33,148 nucleotides of DNA from IMG/VR virus record IMGVR_UViG_3300025450_000076, positions 1 through 33,148 of that record. One strand, written 5' to 3'. The notes beneath the pieces are model-generated. The model saw nothing but the letters and a program-made list of their open reading frames with translations, was not told where the DNA came from and made no database searches. Within the stretch, counting starts at the first letter, position 1. Each line of letters begins with the position of its first letter. Positions 22,953-30,621 of this stretch are shown here, piece by piece. Made by a program: the position numbers and the translations under genes. The DNA comes from a virus.

Positions 22953-24392
22953 ATGGCAGCCTATGACAACCCTTATTACAGCGGAAACGACGTCGCGGGA
23001 CAGACCGGCGGCATCGGCGGGGCGCTGGCTGACATCTTCAAGGCCATGCCCAGCCCGCTGGCTATGGCGCAGATGCAGCAGCAGGCGCAGACTGCGGCGG
23101 CGCAGAGGGACCTGCTTGCCCAGCAGGCTAACTACCAGAAGGCCCAGGCTGATGCTCTTGGCCAGAAGACACCTGCCGAGATCGCCGAGCTGATTGCCCG
23201 GACAGGCGCGTCCAACGCCCAGTCAAGCATGTTCGGCCACCAGGCCGGGCTTTACGATGCCCAGGGCAGGAACGCGGATGCCGAGGCTCAACTGACCGGC
23301 ACAAAGAACAACCAGCTCCAAGACTCCTACAACAACATCGAAGGCGCCGTAAACGGCAACAACCAGGGGGCCATCGCCAAGGCGGCCCTGGGCAGTGGCC
23401 AGCTCTCCGCCGCTTCCAGCGTCGGCCAGATGGCCTACGCCAACCAGAGCGACAATCTTACCCCCGACCAGATCGCCAGGCACATCGCGGCGGCTGGACA
23501 TCCGATCACGCCCGACCAGTCGATTGACCTTGGAGGCCAGCAGTCCGCTCGAGACTTCGATATCCTCAAGGCCCAGTCCTCGACTTATGGCAGGACATAT
23601 GCCGCGGACGAGGCCACCAGGCGCCTTCGTGAGAAGCAGCGCATCGACGCCCTTATGCCCGTAATGAAGCAGATCGACTCACAGGCTGCCCAGGCCCCTG
23701 GCATCGCCATGCAGCTGAACAACCTCGAGTCGGCCTTCAACGACTCCAGCGCTGGTGCCGACGCCAACATCAAGAACCAGTTGCTGGCGCTGGGCAACGT
23801 GTCTGGGTTGCTGTCTGACGACCAGAAGAAGGAGCTGGCTGCCAATGAAACGGCAGCCAAGACGGCGGCCTCTCTGGTGCAGATGATGGCCATGGGACAG
23901 AAGGGCTCACTGACTGGGAACGTGATCGGACTGGACAGCAAGACCGTCCCACAGCTCATCACCTCCCCGCAAGGCAGGGCGCAGATCCTGGCAGAGATGC
24001 GCCAAAAACTGGTTGACTTGCCATCGCAACAGAAGAAGGCAATGACCGACTTCTATGCCGCGAACGGCAACTACGTGAATGGCGAGACCGGTCAAGATTT
24101 CACCTCGGGCTTTAAGGTGCCCACCATGGCAGAGGTCCCCAAGGTTGGGCCCCAAACGCCCGCTGCCGGGGCCGCGCCCTCTGGCGTTCTGGCGACCGCT
24201 GCCGCTGCCTCAACTGCCTCCCCTGCCGCCGCTCCGGCACCGGCTACCCAGCCGGCGGCGGCCTCTATGTCCAAGGAAGACGTGCGGCAAAGCATCGTCA
24301 ACGCTCGGGTGGCAATCAAGGACCACCCCGAGCTCAAGCAGGCCATCCTGGCCAAAATGCAGCAAGCCGGCATTGATACGAGTGGTGTCTGA
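22953..24392 (+). CDS. Putative internal / ejection protein, 479 aa
   Basis: GAGG precedes ATG 22953 (MAAYDNPYYSGND). The N-terminal ~90 residues carry a Gln/Ala-rich helix (AMAQMQQQAQTAAAQRDLLAQQANYQKAQ). The central part is helical with conserved-looking stretches (ALGNVSGLLSDDQKKELAANE). A Pro/Ala linker (about 405-438) leads to a small C-terminal helical domain (SKEDVRQSIVNARVAIKDHPELK). No lytic transglycosylase motif is visible. The TGA overlaps the next ATG, so it is translated with the following protein. Confidence 0.62.
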   Translation: MAAYDNPYYSGNDVAGQTGGIGGALADIFKAMPSPLAMAQMQQQAQTAAAQRDLLAQQANYQKAQADALGQKTPAEIAELIARTGASNAQSSMFGHQAGLYDAQGRNADAEAQLTGTKNNQLQDSYNNIEGAVNGNNQGAIAKAALGSGQLSAASSVGQMAYANQSDNLTPDQIARHIAAAGHPITPDQSIDLGGQQSARDFDILKAQSSTYGRTYAADEATRRLREKQRIDALMPVMKQIDSQAAQAPGIAMQLNNLESAFNDSSAGADANIKNQLLALGNVSGLLSDDQKKELAANETAAKTAASLVQMMAMGQKGSLTGNVIGLDSKTVPQLITSPQGRAQILAEMRQKLVDLPSQQKKAMTDFYAANGNYVNGETGQDFTSGFKVPTMAEVPKVGPQTPAAGAAPSGVLATAAAASTASPAAAPAPATQPAAASMSKEDVRQSIVNARVAIKDHPELKQAILAKMQQAGIDTSGV

Positions 24393-26659
24393 TGGCAGCC
24401 CTGACCTTCGACGATGTGCTTCCCCAGGCCGGAGCACCGGCAAAGCCCGCTTCCGGCGCACCCGCCGGCGGCCCGCTGACGTTTGACGATGTGGTGGCAG
24501 GCTCCGCCGGCAAGGCGGCCCCCCAGGGATGGGGGGACTTTCTGCTTGGCCATTCGCTTGACGCGGCCAAGGCTATGCAGGATCCCCTAGGTGCCACCAT
24601 AGGTGCCGCCCGCAAGCTGTATGACGCTCGGGGCACGATTGCTGACGACGTAAGCCAGATAGTGTCCAACGCCCCTGAAAGCGCGAAGGATCTTGCCAAG
24701 AATATTGGGCAGGCCGCTTGGCACCCCCTGGACACAGCCAAGACCATCGGCAAGGGCCTGTATGGAGCCGGCCAGCTGGCAGGGGACGCCATCACCGGAG
24801 CAGTGGGCTTGCCCACGGGTGGGTCGTTCCTGCAAGACGACCGCGGCGTGGCACGGGCCATTGGCCAATATTACGGGGACCGCCTAGGCACCCCCGATGC
24901 CCTGCTGCACACCCTGACCAAGGATCCGGTCGGGCTGTTGATGGACGCGTCCATGGGCTTGGGGGGCGCGGCCAAGATCGCTGGCATGGCCGGAAACGTG
25001 GCGGGCAAGATCGGGACTGCCGCCAGGGTGGCGGGGGAAACCGGAGCGCTGGCAGGCGATGCCGCCGACGTAGGGCAAGCCGCCCGTGCGGCGGGCTATG
25101 GCGGGGCCATCGCGGGGGAAGGAGCTGGTGGTGCAACCAGCCTGGCCGACAGGATCGCCAATGGCGCCCAGGGCGTCGCATCTGGCCTTGACCAGGCCTC
25201 CAGCGGCTTGACCGCGGCGGGCCACGCCACCAATCCGATTGCCTTGGCTGCCAAGGGGACGTCGTATGTCGTCGGCAAGGCGGCACCTGTCGCCGGCAAC
25301 CTGACCGCTGCCGTTCTGGGCAATGCCACCGGTCAAGGCGGGGACGTCTTCAAGCAGATCGCAGACACCAAGTTTGGATACGGCGACTCCCTGATGGGGG
25401 GTACCGATCCCGCTGAGGCAGCCAACTACGCCAAGCGGGCGCAGACCCTGGCAGACTACCAGTCTGGCGCCGGCGACATGACCGGCATCGTGGACCAGGC
25501 CAAGGCCGCTCTCGCCAGAATGCGGGCCCAGCGCAACGCCGAATACCAGAACGGCATGATGGGCGTGCGCACCGATCCCACGGCGCTGGACGTGTCCGGC
25601 ATCAAGCAGGCTCTTGGCAGTGCCCTGGGCACCTGGACGCGCGACGGAATCCCGCGCAACATCCCCTCCGGCGTGGCCGAGCAGCTTGATCTGGTCCAGC
25701 AGTATCTGGACGGCGGACCGCAGCGGTGGACGCCGGGCGCCCTGGACAACCTGAAGCAGGACATCAACGGGGCGCTGGCCAAGATCCAACCCAACACCGT
25801 GGAATCGAACGCTCTGGGCGGCGTGCATGCCGCCATCGGACGGGCGATCACCGAGCAGGCCCCCCAGTATGCCAAGGTTATGTCTGACTACGGCGACGCC
25901 TCGGATGCCATTCGCGAGATTCAGCAGGGAATGTCCCTGGGCCAGCGTCAGACCGCAGACGCGGCACTGCGCAAGCTGCAAACGATCTTCCGCAACAATG
26001 CCAGCACCGGCTACGGCAACCGCATGGACATGGCTAAGACGCTGGAGGACAACGGCGCCAACACCATGCTGGACGCGCTGGCCGGCCAGTCAACGTCGGC
26101 TCCGTTCGCTCGCGGCATTCAAGGTGCTGTTGCTGGCACCGGTGCGCTGGGATTGGCTGGCGGCGCGGCGGCGACCGGGAATCTGCCCACTGCGGCTGCG
26201 GCTCTGGCGGGCCTGATCCTGCAATCTCCCAAGCTGATGGGTAAGGCAGTCGGCGGGGCTGCCCAGGGAGCAGGCATGGTATACGGAGCTGGGCGCCGGG
26301 CGATTGGCGCTCTGGGATCCGCTGACGATGCCGTCAAAGACTTGGCCACCAGGATTTGGCGCGGACCTGATGACAACCCCTCAGGCCCCGGATCAACCGT
26401 CTGGAACGACGTGCCCAAGGGGCCGCCTCCGGGCGGACCGATGCACACGACTGGCAAGGGCAGGCGCTACCTGCCGCCGCCTTCGGACGGGCCGATTGAC
26501 GCGGAGTTCGAGGACTACCACGACCCGCAGATTGCTGGGCCTGATATGGTCAAGCGGATCGCTGGCCCCGGAGGGCCGCAGATTGAGGCACCATCCAACA
26601 AGACGCTGCCACCCGAGTTTCTGGCCATGCTGGCAAGAATCGTTGGCAAACACCACTGA
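24392..26659 (+). CDS. Large putative ejection protein, 755 aa
   Basis: Coupled to the previous gene (TGATG). LTFDDV occurs twice in the first 35 residues, separated by an Ala/Pro/Gly linker. Then follow long Ala/Gly-rich, moderately hydrophobic stretches (ASMGLGGAAKIAGMAGNVAGK and similar, about 190-300) that could insert into or cross membranes, and helical parts. The C-terminus is Pro/Gly-rich and acidic. Residues around 95-200 are similar to the first ~120 residues of the following interrupted gene, so the two are paralogues. No peptidoglycan hydrolase motif was found. Confidence 0.65.
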   Translation: MAALTFDDVLPQAGAPAKPASGAPAGGPLTFDDVVAGSAGKAAPQGWGDFLLGHSLDAAKAMQDPLGATIGAARKLYDARGTIADDVSQIVSNAPESAKDLAKNIGQAAWHPLDTAKTIGKGLYGAGQLAGDAITGAVGLPTGGSFLQDDRGVARAIGQYYGDRLGTPDALLHTLTKDPVGLLMDASMGLGGAAKIAGMAGNVAGKIGTAARVAGETGALAGDAADVGQAARAAGYGGAIAGEGAGGATSLADRIANGAQGVASGLDQASSGLTAAGHATNPIALAAKGTSYVVGKAAPVAGNLTAAVLGNATGQGGDVFKQIADTKFGYGDSLMGGTDPAEAANYAKRAQTLADYQSGAGDMTGIVDQAKAALARMRAQRNAEYQNGMMGVRTDPTALDVSGIKQALGSALGTWTRDGIPRNIPSGVAEQLDLVQQYLDGGPQRWTPGALDNLKQDINGALAKIQPNTVESNALGGVHAAIGRAITEQAPQYAKVMSDYGDASDAIREIQQGMSLGQRQTADAALRKLQTIFRNNASTGYGNRMDMAKTLEDNGANTMLDALAGQSTSAPFARGIQGAVAGTGALGLAGGAAATGNLPTAAAALAGLILQSPKLMGKAVGGAAQGAGMVYGAGRRAIGALGSADDAVKDLATRIWRGPDDNPSGPGSTVWNDVPKGPPPGGPMHTTGKGRRYLPPPSDGPIDAEFEDYHDPQIAGPDMVKRIAGPGGPQIEAPSNKTLPPEFLAMLARIVGKHH

Positions 26660-26677
26660 TCCCATAGGACGCTGACC

Positions 26678-27853
26678 ATGGCTCTCGGCGACTTCTTCAC
26701 CCCGACCGCCTACGACCCCAACACCCAGGGATGGGGTGACGTGCCCGAGGCCGCGCTGCGGAACCTGCCGTCGTCTGCCATGCACGTTGCCCAGGGCGTG
26801 GGCAACATGGCCATGCACCCGTTCGACACGGCATCTGCCCTGGGCATGATGATTGGGGGCGCCGGCGAGTGGGCGGGCAAGGGCCTGGGGCAGCTTATGA
26901 CTGGCCAGCAGGGCCCTATCCCTCGCACAGACGCCATGCAGATGGCTGCGCAGGCGGCCCAGGGAATGATGGACAGGTAGGGGTCCGAGGCGGCTCTTAG
27001 GCACACACTGGCCACCGATCCGGTTGGAGCGGGCCTGGATGCCGCCGGCGTGGTGGCACCGGCCATGGGTGCTGCCAAGGCGGCAGATCTGGGCAACGCC
27101 GCCAGGGCGTTTGCGGCGGACGAGAGTGGAGTGCTGCATCTTCCGGCGGGTAAGAGCTTGCTGGATGCGTTCAAGGAGAAGGGGTATTTTGATACAGGTA
27201 AAAACTGGACAGATCATCCAGATGCACCTGAAAAGTTTACAGCCATATCTGATCCTACCACAGGACATTATGGTCTTGTACCTGAACAAAGAGAATATAT
27301 TGAACCTTCCATGGATGAAGCAGCTCATGATTCCAGACTTCCAGAAGATTTATTGAGGATGTTGGCTGAATCTAATATGAAACCAACAATGTATTCCTCA
27401 CACGACCGCATGAAGTGGCAGGGACTAATGGACCTTGGAAACGGCCCATATGAAGGACCAAGAACACCTTCAGAATTTGATGCCATGAGAAGTGCTCCTC
27501 CGTTAGAGGTTGAGCCATGGGGGATATTTCATCCAGGAGCCATGGAAGAGGCATCCAGAGCAGCAATAAACCAGTATGATATTGCACACAGGTCAAATAA
27601 CTTTGTTTCTGAAATCGAAGCAGGTAATAAAGAAGTCACAGGGACAAACGCAAAAGGACAACCTGTAGTTTTACGCCCAGAGCCAGACGGCAGCGGCAAC
27701 CCCACCTTTGTAGATTTTGATGATCCCAATAAGGGTCTTATGTGGCGGTGGTCTAACCCCGAACATGTTTTAGGTAGAATACTGGAAACAGGATTTCGGG
27801 CTGATTTACCAGAGCACCAGGCTCTAATAGACCGCATCCTTCAGGGCCAATAA
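26678..27853 (+). pseudogene. Ejection-protein paralogue interrupted by an in-frame amber codon, 392 codons, with low-GC 3' module
   Basis: The frame opens at ATG 26678 (MALGDFFTPTAYDP), meets TAG at 26978-26980 after 100 residues, then continues open in the same frame to TAA 27851-27853. The sequence flanking the amber matches the preceding gene's product. There DRLGTPDALLHTLTKDPVG reads through. Here it is DR, stop, then GSEAALRHTLATDPVG. The NLPSSAMHVAQG...HPFDTA part also matches NAPESAKDLAKN...HPLDTA. The stop therefore replaces one residue, most simply Leu or Tyr. From about codon 168 the DNA becomes A/T-rich (23 G+C of 60 at 27241-27300) and encodes an unrecognised ~220-residue domain ending RADLPEHQALIDRILQGQ. 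Without readthrough only a 100-residue N-terminal protein is made. Re-initiation at GTG 27050 or ATG 27065 lacks a good ribosome binding site. Confidence 0.75.
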
Positions 27854-27865
27854 CCCCTCCCCGCC

Positions 27866-27883
27866 GGATTTAGCCATCAAGCA
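27866..27883 (+). promoter_or_regulatory. Weak copy of the repeated intergenic motif before the lysis cassette
   Basis: GGATTTAGCCATCAAGCA shares GATTTAGCC with copies 1 and 3 but differs in the second half. It lies 12 bases after the interrupted gene and about 40 bases before the first lysis-cassette start. Confidence 0.35.
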
Positions 27884-27923
27884 CCTCGTGTGCCTGTGCC
27901 TGGCTGTTTACGGAGGTATCGCC

Positions 27924-28220
27924 ATGCTGTTTCTTCTCGCTGCCCTGGGTGTCGCCGTCATCGCTGGTGTCGGTTACGTCCTGATTTCCAAGCACGGCGC
28001 TGCCAAGGTCGCCGCCCAGCTTGCCGCTGCCAAGGCTACCGAGGCGTCTGTCGTCTCCAAGGTCGAGGCTGTGGTTTCCCCTACACCCGCGCCCGCAGCG
28101 GCCCCGGTCGCGGCCCCGGCTCCTGCCCCCGTTGCGGCTACGCCTGCCCCGGTGGCTCCTGTGGCTGTCGCCGCTACTCCGGCCCCGACCGCCGCTCCCG
28201 CGGCTCCCGCCGCGAGCTAA
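27924..28220 (+). CDS. Small membrane protein with Ala/Pro tail, 98 aa
   Basis: I start at ATG 27924 (MLFLLAALGVAV), six bases after a CGGAGGT ribosome binding site, rather than at GTG 27888. Residues 1-20 form one hydrophobic membrane segment. A helix (AKVAAQLAAAKATEASVVSKVEAVV) follows, then about 45 residues of alternating Ala/Pro that should be extended, as in periplasm-spanning proteins. It opens the lysis cassette. A role as pinholin-like or envelope-spanning lysis factor is possible but not shown by sequence. Confidence 0.6.
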   Translation: MLFLLAALGVAVIAGVGYVLISKHGAAKVAAQLAAAKATEASVVSKVEAVVSPTPAPAAAPVAAPAPAPVAATPAPVAPVAVAATPAPTAAPAAPAAS

Positions 28221-28223
28221 CTG

Positions 28224-28538
28224 ATGGCCGGGTTTCTCTCCCGGCTTCTGGACTCGACGGACCCGACCCTGGAGGCCGGGACCGCCGTTGTCTTGCTGAT
28301 CGTCGGCGGGATGATCGGGCTCGCGATCTATGACATCGCATGGCTGCACAACGCGTTCCATGCGTCGGACTATGGGACGGGGGCCGGTGCCATCCTGGGT
28401 GGATGGGCGGCGTCCGCGTTCGGCACTGGCCTGCAACGCAAGAACCAGGCCGCCGCGATCATCCAAGTGAACAACTCAGCATCCGGCTCGGGCAACGCCT
28501 CTGGCTCCGCCAAGGCGACCCTGCCGGACGATCAATAA
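28224..28538 (+). CDS. Holin candidate, 104 aa
   Basis: Starts three bases after the previous stop. It has one clear membrane segment at about residues 18-41 (VVLLIVGGMIGLAIYDI) and a weaker second one at about 52-67 (GAGAILGGWAASAFGTGL). The C-terminus is soluble and polar, with Ser/Gly/Asn. Size, two membrane segments and location directly before spanin and endolysin genes fit a class II-like holin that would release the endolysin through the inner membrane. No family signature is seen, so this is inference from context. Confidence 0.6.
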   Translation: MAGFLSRLLDSTDPTLEAGTAVVLLIVGGMIGLAIYDIAWLHNAFHASDYGTGAGAILGGWAASAFGTGLQRKNQAAAIIQVNNSASGSGNASGSAKATLPDDQ

Positions 28539-28548
28539 GGAGCACCCC

Positions 28549-29034
28549 ATGTTCGCAGCCATCATCGCCTTCTTCTCCGGCGGATTTATGCGCTGGTTGC
28601 TCGTGGGGGGCGTCTCCGCCGCCGTCCTGGCGGGCGGTTATTGGTATGTCGGGCACCTCCGCGACGAGGTGCACCTGCAAGACCAGAAAATCGGCAAGCT
28701 GGCCGAGGATCTGGCGGTGGCCACCAAGATTGCCACCGAGAACGCCGCCGAGGTCGGCAAGATCAAGGCGCAACGCGAGGCGGACATGGCTGCCGTTGCC
28801 AAGGACCGGGACGACGCGCTGGCCCGGCTGAAGTCCGAATACGACCAGCGCTTGGAGGTGAAGAATGCTCCCGAGAAAGATAATGGCCCTGTCAGCCCTG
28901 TCATGCGCCGCACTCTTGACGGGCTGCGCAGGGGTCTCTCCGGCACCGGTAGTGATTCCGCAGGTCAAGGTGGAAAAACTGTCCCCGCCGGAAAACTTCC
29001 TAAAGTGCGAGGACGAGCCGTCTCCGCCGGATAA
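28549..29034 (+). CDS. Inner-membrane spanin (Rz-like), 161 aa
   Basis: AAGGAG precedes ATG 28549. A single N-terminal membrane anchor (about residues 13-35, RWLLVGGVSAAVLAGGYWYV) is followed by a periplasmic coiled coil (LRDEVHLQDQKIGKLAEDLA through ALARLKSEYDQRLE). This is the layout of i-spanins, which pair with an outer-membrane lipoprotein to fuse the two membranes in the last lysis step. The o-spanin gene starts inside this gene in another frame, as in lambda Rz/Rz1. The region past residue 105 is doubly coding and looks low-complexity in this frame. Confidence 0.82.
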   Translation: MFAAIIAFFSGGFMRWLLVGGVSAAVLAGGYWYVGHLRDEVHLQDQKIGKLAEDLAVATKIATENAAEVGKIKAQREADMAAVAKDRDDALARLKSEYDQRLEVKNAPEKDNGPVSPVMRRTLDGLRRGLSGTGSDSAGQGGKTVPAGKLPKVRGRAVSAG

Positions 29035-29260
29035 CACCGCCGCGCTGACCGAACGGGACTTGGCCGACTACACCATCCGTCTGGCGTTCGCTGGACGCGA
29101 CTGCCGCGTGAAACTCGGCGAAGTCAAGCGCTGGGTTGAACAGCAGATTGGCACCGATGGCCCCAATAAGTCTCTCAGCGTGGATGTTGAGGGAAAACAT
29201 ATGGACACCACCCTTGGGGAGGTGAAGCAGGGGCTCGACGGACTCATGGCCGTTAAATGA
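28865..29260 (+). CDS. Outer-membrane spanin lipoprotein (Rz1-like), 131 aa
   Basis: Starts inside the i-spanin gene in a different frame behind GAGG. The signal peptide ends in a lipobox LLTGC with Cys21 as the lipidation site. The mature part is about 110 residues, longer than lambda Rz1. It contains SPPENFLKCEDEPSPPDNT and ALTERDLADYTIRLAFAGRDC, a pattern seen in longer o-spanins of proteobacterial phages. The TGA overlaps the next start (ATGA). Confidence 0.82.
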   Translation: MLPRKIMALSALSCAALLTGCAGVSPAPVVIPQVKVEKLSPPENFLKCEDEPSPPDNTAALTERDLADYTIRLAFAGRDCRVKLGEVKRWVEQQIGTDGPNKSLSVDVEGKHMDTTLGEVKQGLDGLMAVK

Positions 29261-29439
29261 TCGGGCTTTCGCTGCCCGTCCTCACGCTGGCCTTGATCGC
29301 CATGGCCGTGGGCGGGGCGGGCTTCATAAGCGGCGTCTGGTGCGTCTTCGGACACCTCACCGAGAAGGACAACGACCATGGCGGACGTCGAGAAAATGAT
29401 CAGCGAAGTGCTGATGTGGGAAGGCGGATACGTCGATGA
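29257..29439 (+). CDS. Very small membrane protein overlapping spanin and endolysin genes, 60 aa
   Basis: The ATG at 29257 overlaps the o-spanin stop (ATGA). The first ~30 residues (LSLPVLTLALIAMAVGGAGFIS) form one membrane segment, followed by a short basic tail. Its last 62 bases overlap the endolysin gene in another frame. Coupling and hydrophobicity suggest a real gene, possibly a second holin or antiholin. The alternative is a chance frame bridging two genes. Confidence 0.45.
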   Translation: MIGLSLPVLTLALIAMAVGGAGFISGVWCVFGHLTEKDNDHGGRRENDQRSADVGRRIRR

Positions 29440-29890
29440 TCCCCTGGACCATGGCGGGCCCACGAACATGGGCATCACCATGGGCACGCTGGCGGCTTAC
29501 CGCGGGACCAGCGTCTCCCAGGACGACGTGCGCAATCTGACCAAGGACGAAGCGGTCCAAATCTACAAGCGCGAGTATTTCGAGAAGCCCGGCTTTGACC
29601 GGCTGCCCGAGGCCGTCCAGGCTCAGGTGTTCGATATCGGCGTCAACAGCGGCGTTTGCCGCGCCGTCAAGCTGCTGCAACAGGCTCTGAACGACGAGGG
29701 CCAAGCCGTGGCCGTGGATGGAGACCTGGGGCCTGCCACCGTGGCGGCGGCGGCCGCCGTTGACCCGTTGTCCCTGAACGATGCCCTGGTGGACCGGCGC
29801 ATCAAGTTTCTGCAAGCCATCGTCGCCAACGACCCCTCCCAGGGACGCTTTTTGACGGGCTGGCTGCGCCGGGCAAGGTATTTCGCATAG
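29378..29890 (+). CDS. Endolysin, GH108-family lysozyme, 170 aa
   Basis: Cleaves the peptidoglycan sugar backbone during lysis. Residues 15-33 (EGGYVDDPLDHGGPTNMG, then IT) match the GH108 lysozyme signature, in which the first Glu (Glu15) is catalytic. The C-terminal half (VCRAVKLLQQALND..., VDGDLGPATVAA) matches the family's peptidoglycan-binding domain. There is no signal peptide, so export needs a holin. GAAGGA precedes ATG 29378. The length is normal for the family. It ends with TAG. Confidence 0.9.
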   Translation: MADVEKMISEVLMWEGGYVDDPLDHGGPTNMGITMGTLAAYRGTSVSQDDVRNLTKDEAVQIYKREYFEKPGFDRLPEAVQAQVFDIGVNSGVCRAVKLLQQALNDEGQAVAVDGDLGPATVAAAAAVDPLSLNDALVDRRIKFLQAIVANDPSQGRFLTGWLRRARYFA

Positions 29891-29903
29891 GGAGGGGACG
29901 GCC

Positions 29904-30377
29904 ATGATCGGTAAGTCGCAATCCATCTGGAACGAGTCCATGGCAACCGGCATTCCGATCATCGACGAGGATCACCGGCTATTCTGCACCCTTACGGCGG
30001 CCATGCACGACGTGGCAGACGGCGCCCCCACGAACCCGCACCACGCGTCCGAGCTGTGCGACATGCTGTTGGCATACCTGATCGGGCACTTCTACCGGGA
30101 AGAGATGGCGATGACCGCCGCCGGCCAGCCGTTCTACGAGGTGTGCAGCCACAAGGCACGGCACGACGAGTTCCTGGAGAAGGCCGAGCGCAAGATCGCC
30201 GCCGTCAAGCTCGGCTCGCCGTCGTCTCTGGACTGGCTGGCCAACATGGGCGAGCGGTGGATCACCGGGCACATCCCGTTCTGCGACAAGAAGGTTTTCC
30301 CGCACATGCCGCTGCGCTCGTTCGATCTGCGCCCGCTGCATGTGCTGGCCATCGAGGCCCTCAAGGTCCGCCACTGA
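29904..30377 (+). CDS. Bacteriohemerythrin, 157 aa
   Basis: A di-iron oxygen-binding four-helix bundle. All seven expected ligands are visible: His24 (IDEDH), His62 and Glu66 (HFYRE), His83 and His87 (HKARH), and His123 with Asp128 (HIPFCD). The start (WNESMATGIPIIDEDH) is typical of bacterial single-domain members. It follows the endolysin gene by 13 bases with a GGAGGGG ribosome binding site, and is followed by arm-type repeats and a strong terminator. It is thus the last gene before attP, a typical place for a non-essential cargo gene. Such proteins are common in magnetotactic and other microaerophilic alphaproteobacteria, where they bind or sense oxygen. A fitness role for the lysogen is inferred. 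Confidence 0.9.
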   Translation: MIGKSQSIWNESMATGIPIIDEDHRLFCTLTAAMHDVADGAPTNPHHASELCDMLLAYLIGHFYREEMAMTAAGQPFYEVCSHKARHDEFLEKAERKIAAVKLGSPSSLDWLANMGERWITGHIPFCDKKVFPHMPLRSFDLRPLHVLAIEALKVRH

Positions 30378-30412
30378 CCTTGCAAGGAACCTTGCAAGCC
30401 GCATTTGCAAGG
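30377..30412 (+). repeat. attP left arm: cluster of TTGCAAG repeats
   Basis: Contains ACCTTGCAAG, then CCTTGCAAGCC, then CATTTGCAAGG, in that order. The same three units recur in the same order and orientation at 30622-30656. They are likely arm-type binding sites of the adjacent integrase. The cluster begins on the hemerythrin stop codon. Confidence 0.75.
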
Positions 30413-30430
30413 CAGGCCCCCCAAGGAAAA

Positions 30431-30461
30431 CCCCGGAATCTGGCGGATTCCGGGGCTTTTT
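30431..30461 (+). terminator. Rho-independent terminator of the late operon
   Basis: CCCCGGAATC pairs with GATTCCGGGG around TGGCG and is followed by CTTTTT. It is the strongest intrinsic terminator in the window and ends rightward transcription after the hemerythrin gene. Confidence 0.88.
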
Positions 30462-30462
30462 A

Positions 30463-30514
30463 TGGTGGGCGCGCACGGACTCGAACCGTGGACCCGCTGA
30501 TTAAGAGTCAGCTG
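30463..30514 (-). other. attP core: 3' part of a tRNA-Lys(CTT) gene
   Basis: On the minus strand the segment reads as a tRNA from about position 25 to the 3' CCA. It has anticodon stem GCTGA/TCAGC around loop CTCTTAA (anticodon CTT), T-arm CACGG-TTCGAGT-CCGTG, and the acceptor 3' strand ending CCCACCA. The 5' half of the tRNA is absent and the sequence diverges after 30514. Such a fragment lets a phage restore the tRNA upon integration. It lies 150 bases before the integrase start, between two arm-type repeat clusters. Confidence 0.88.
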
Positions 30515-30621
30515 GCCACCAAGATTCCAGCGCCTTTCAGACCATTCCCAGACCACTTTTAGACGACCAGCCATTTTTCAGCAACCACTAACTGCCCAGA
30601 AACGCTTGCATTTCGTCTCCA

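Noticed and set aside
26978-26980. General reassignment of TAG to an amino acid in this phage
   Set aside because: Large terminase, capsid protein, one ejection protein and endolysin end with TAG at expected lengths, and no suppressor tRNA gene is visible.
30463-30514. An intact tRNA gene
   Set aside because: Only the part from the anticodon stem to CCA is present; the acceptor 5' strand and D-arm are missing.
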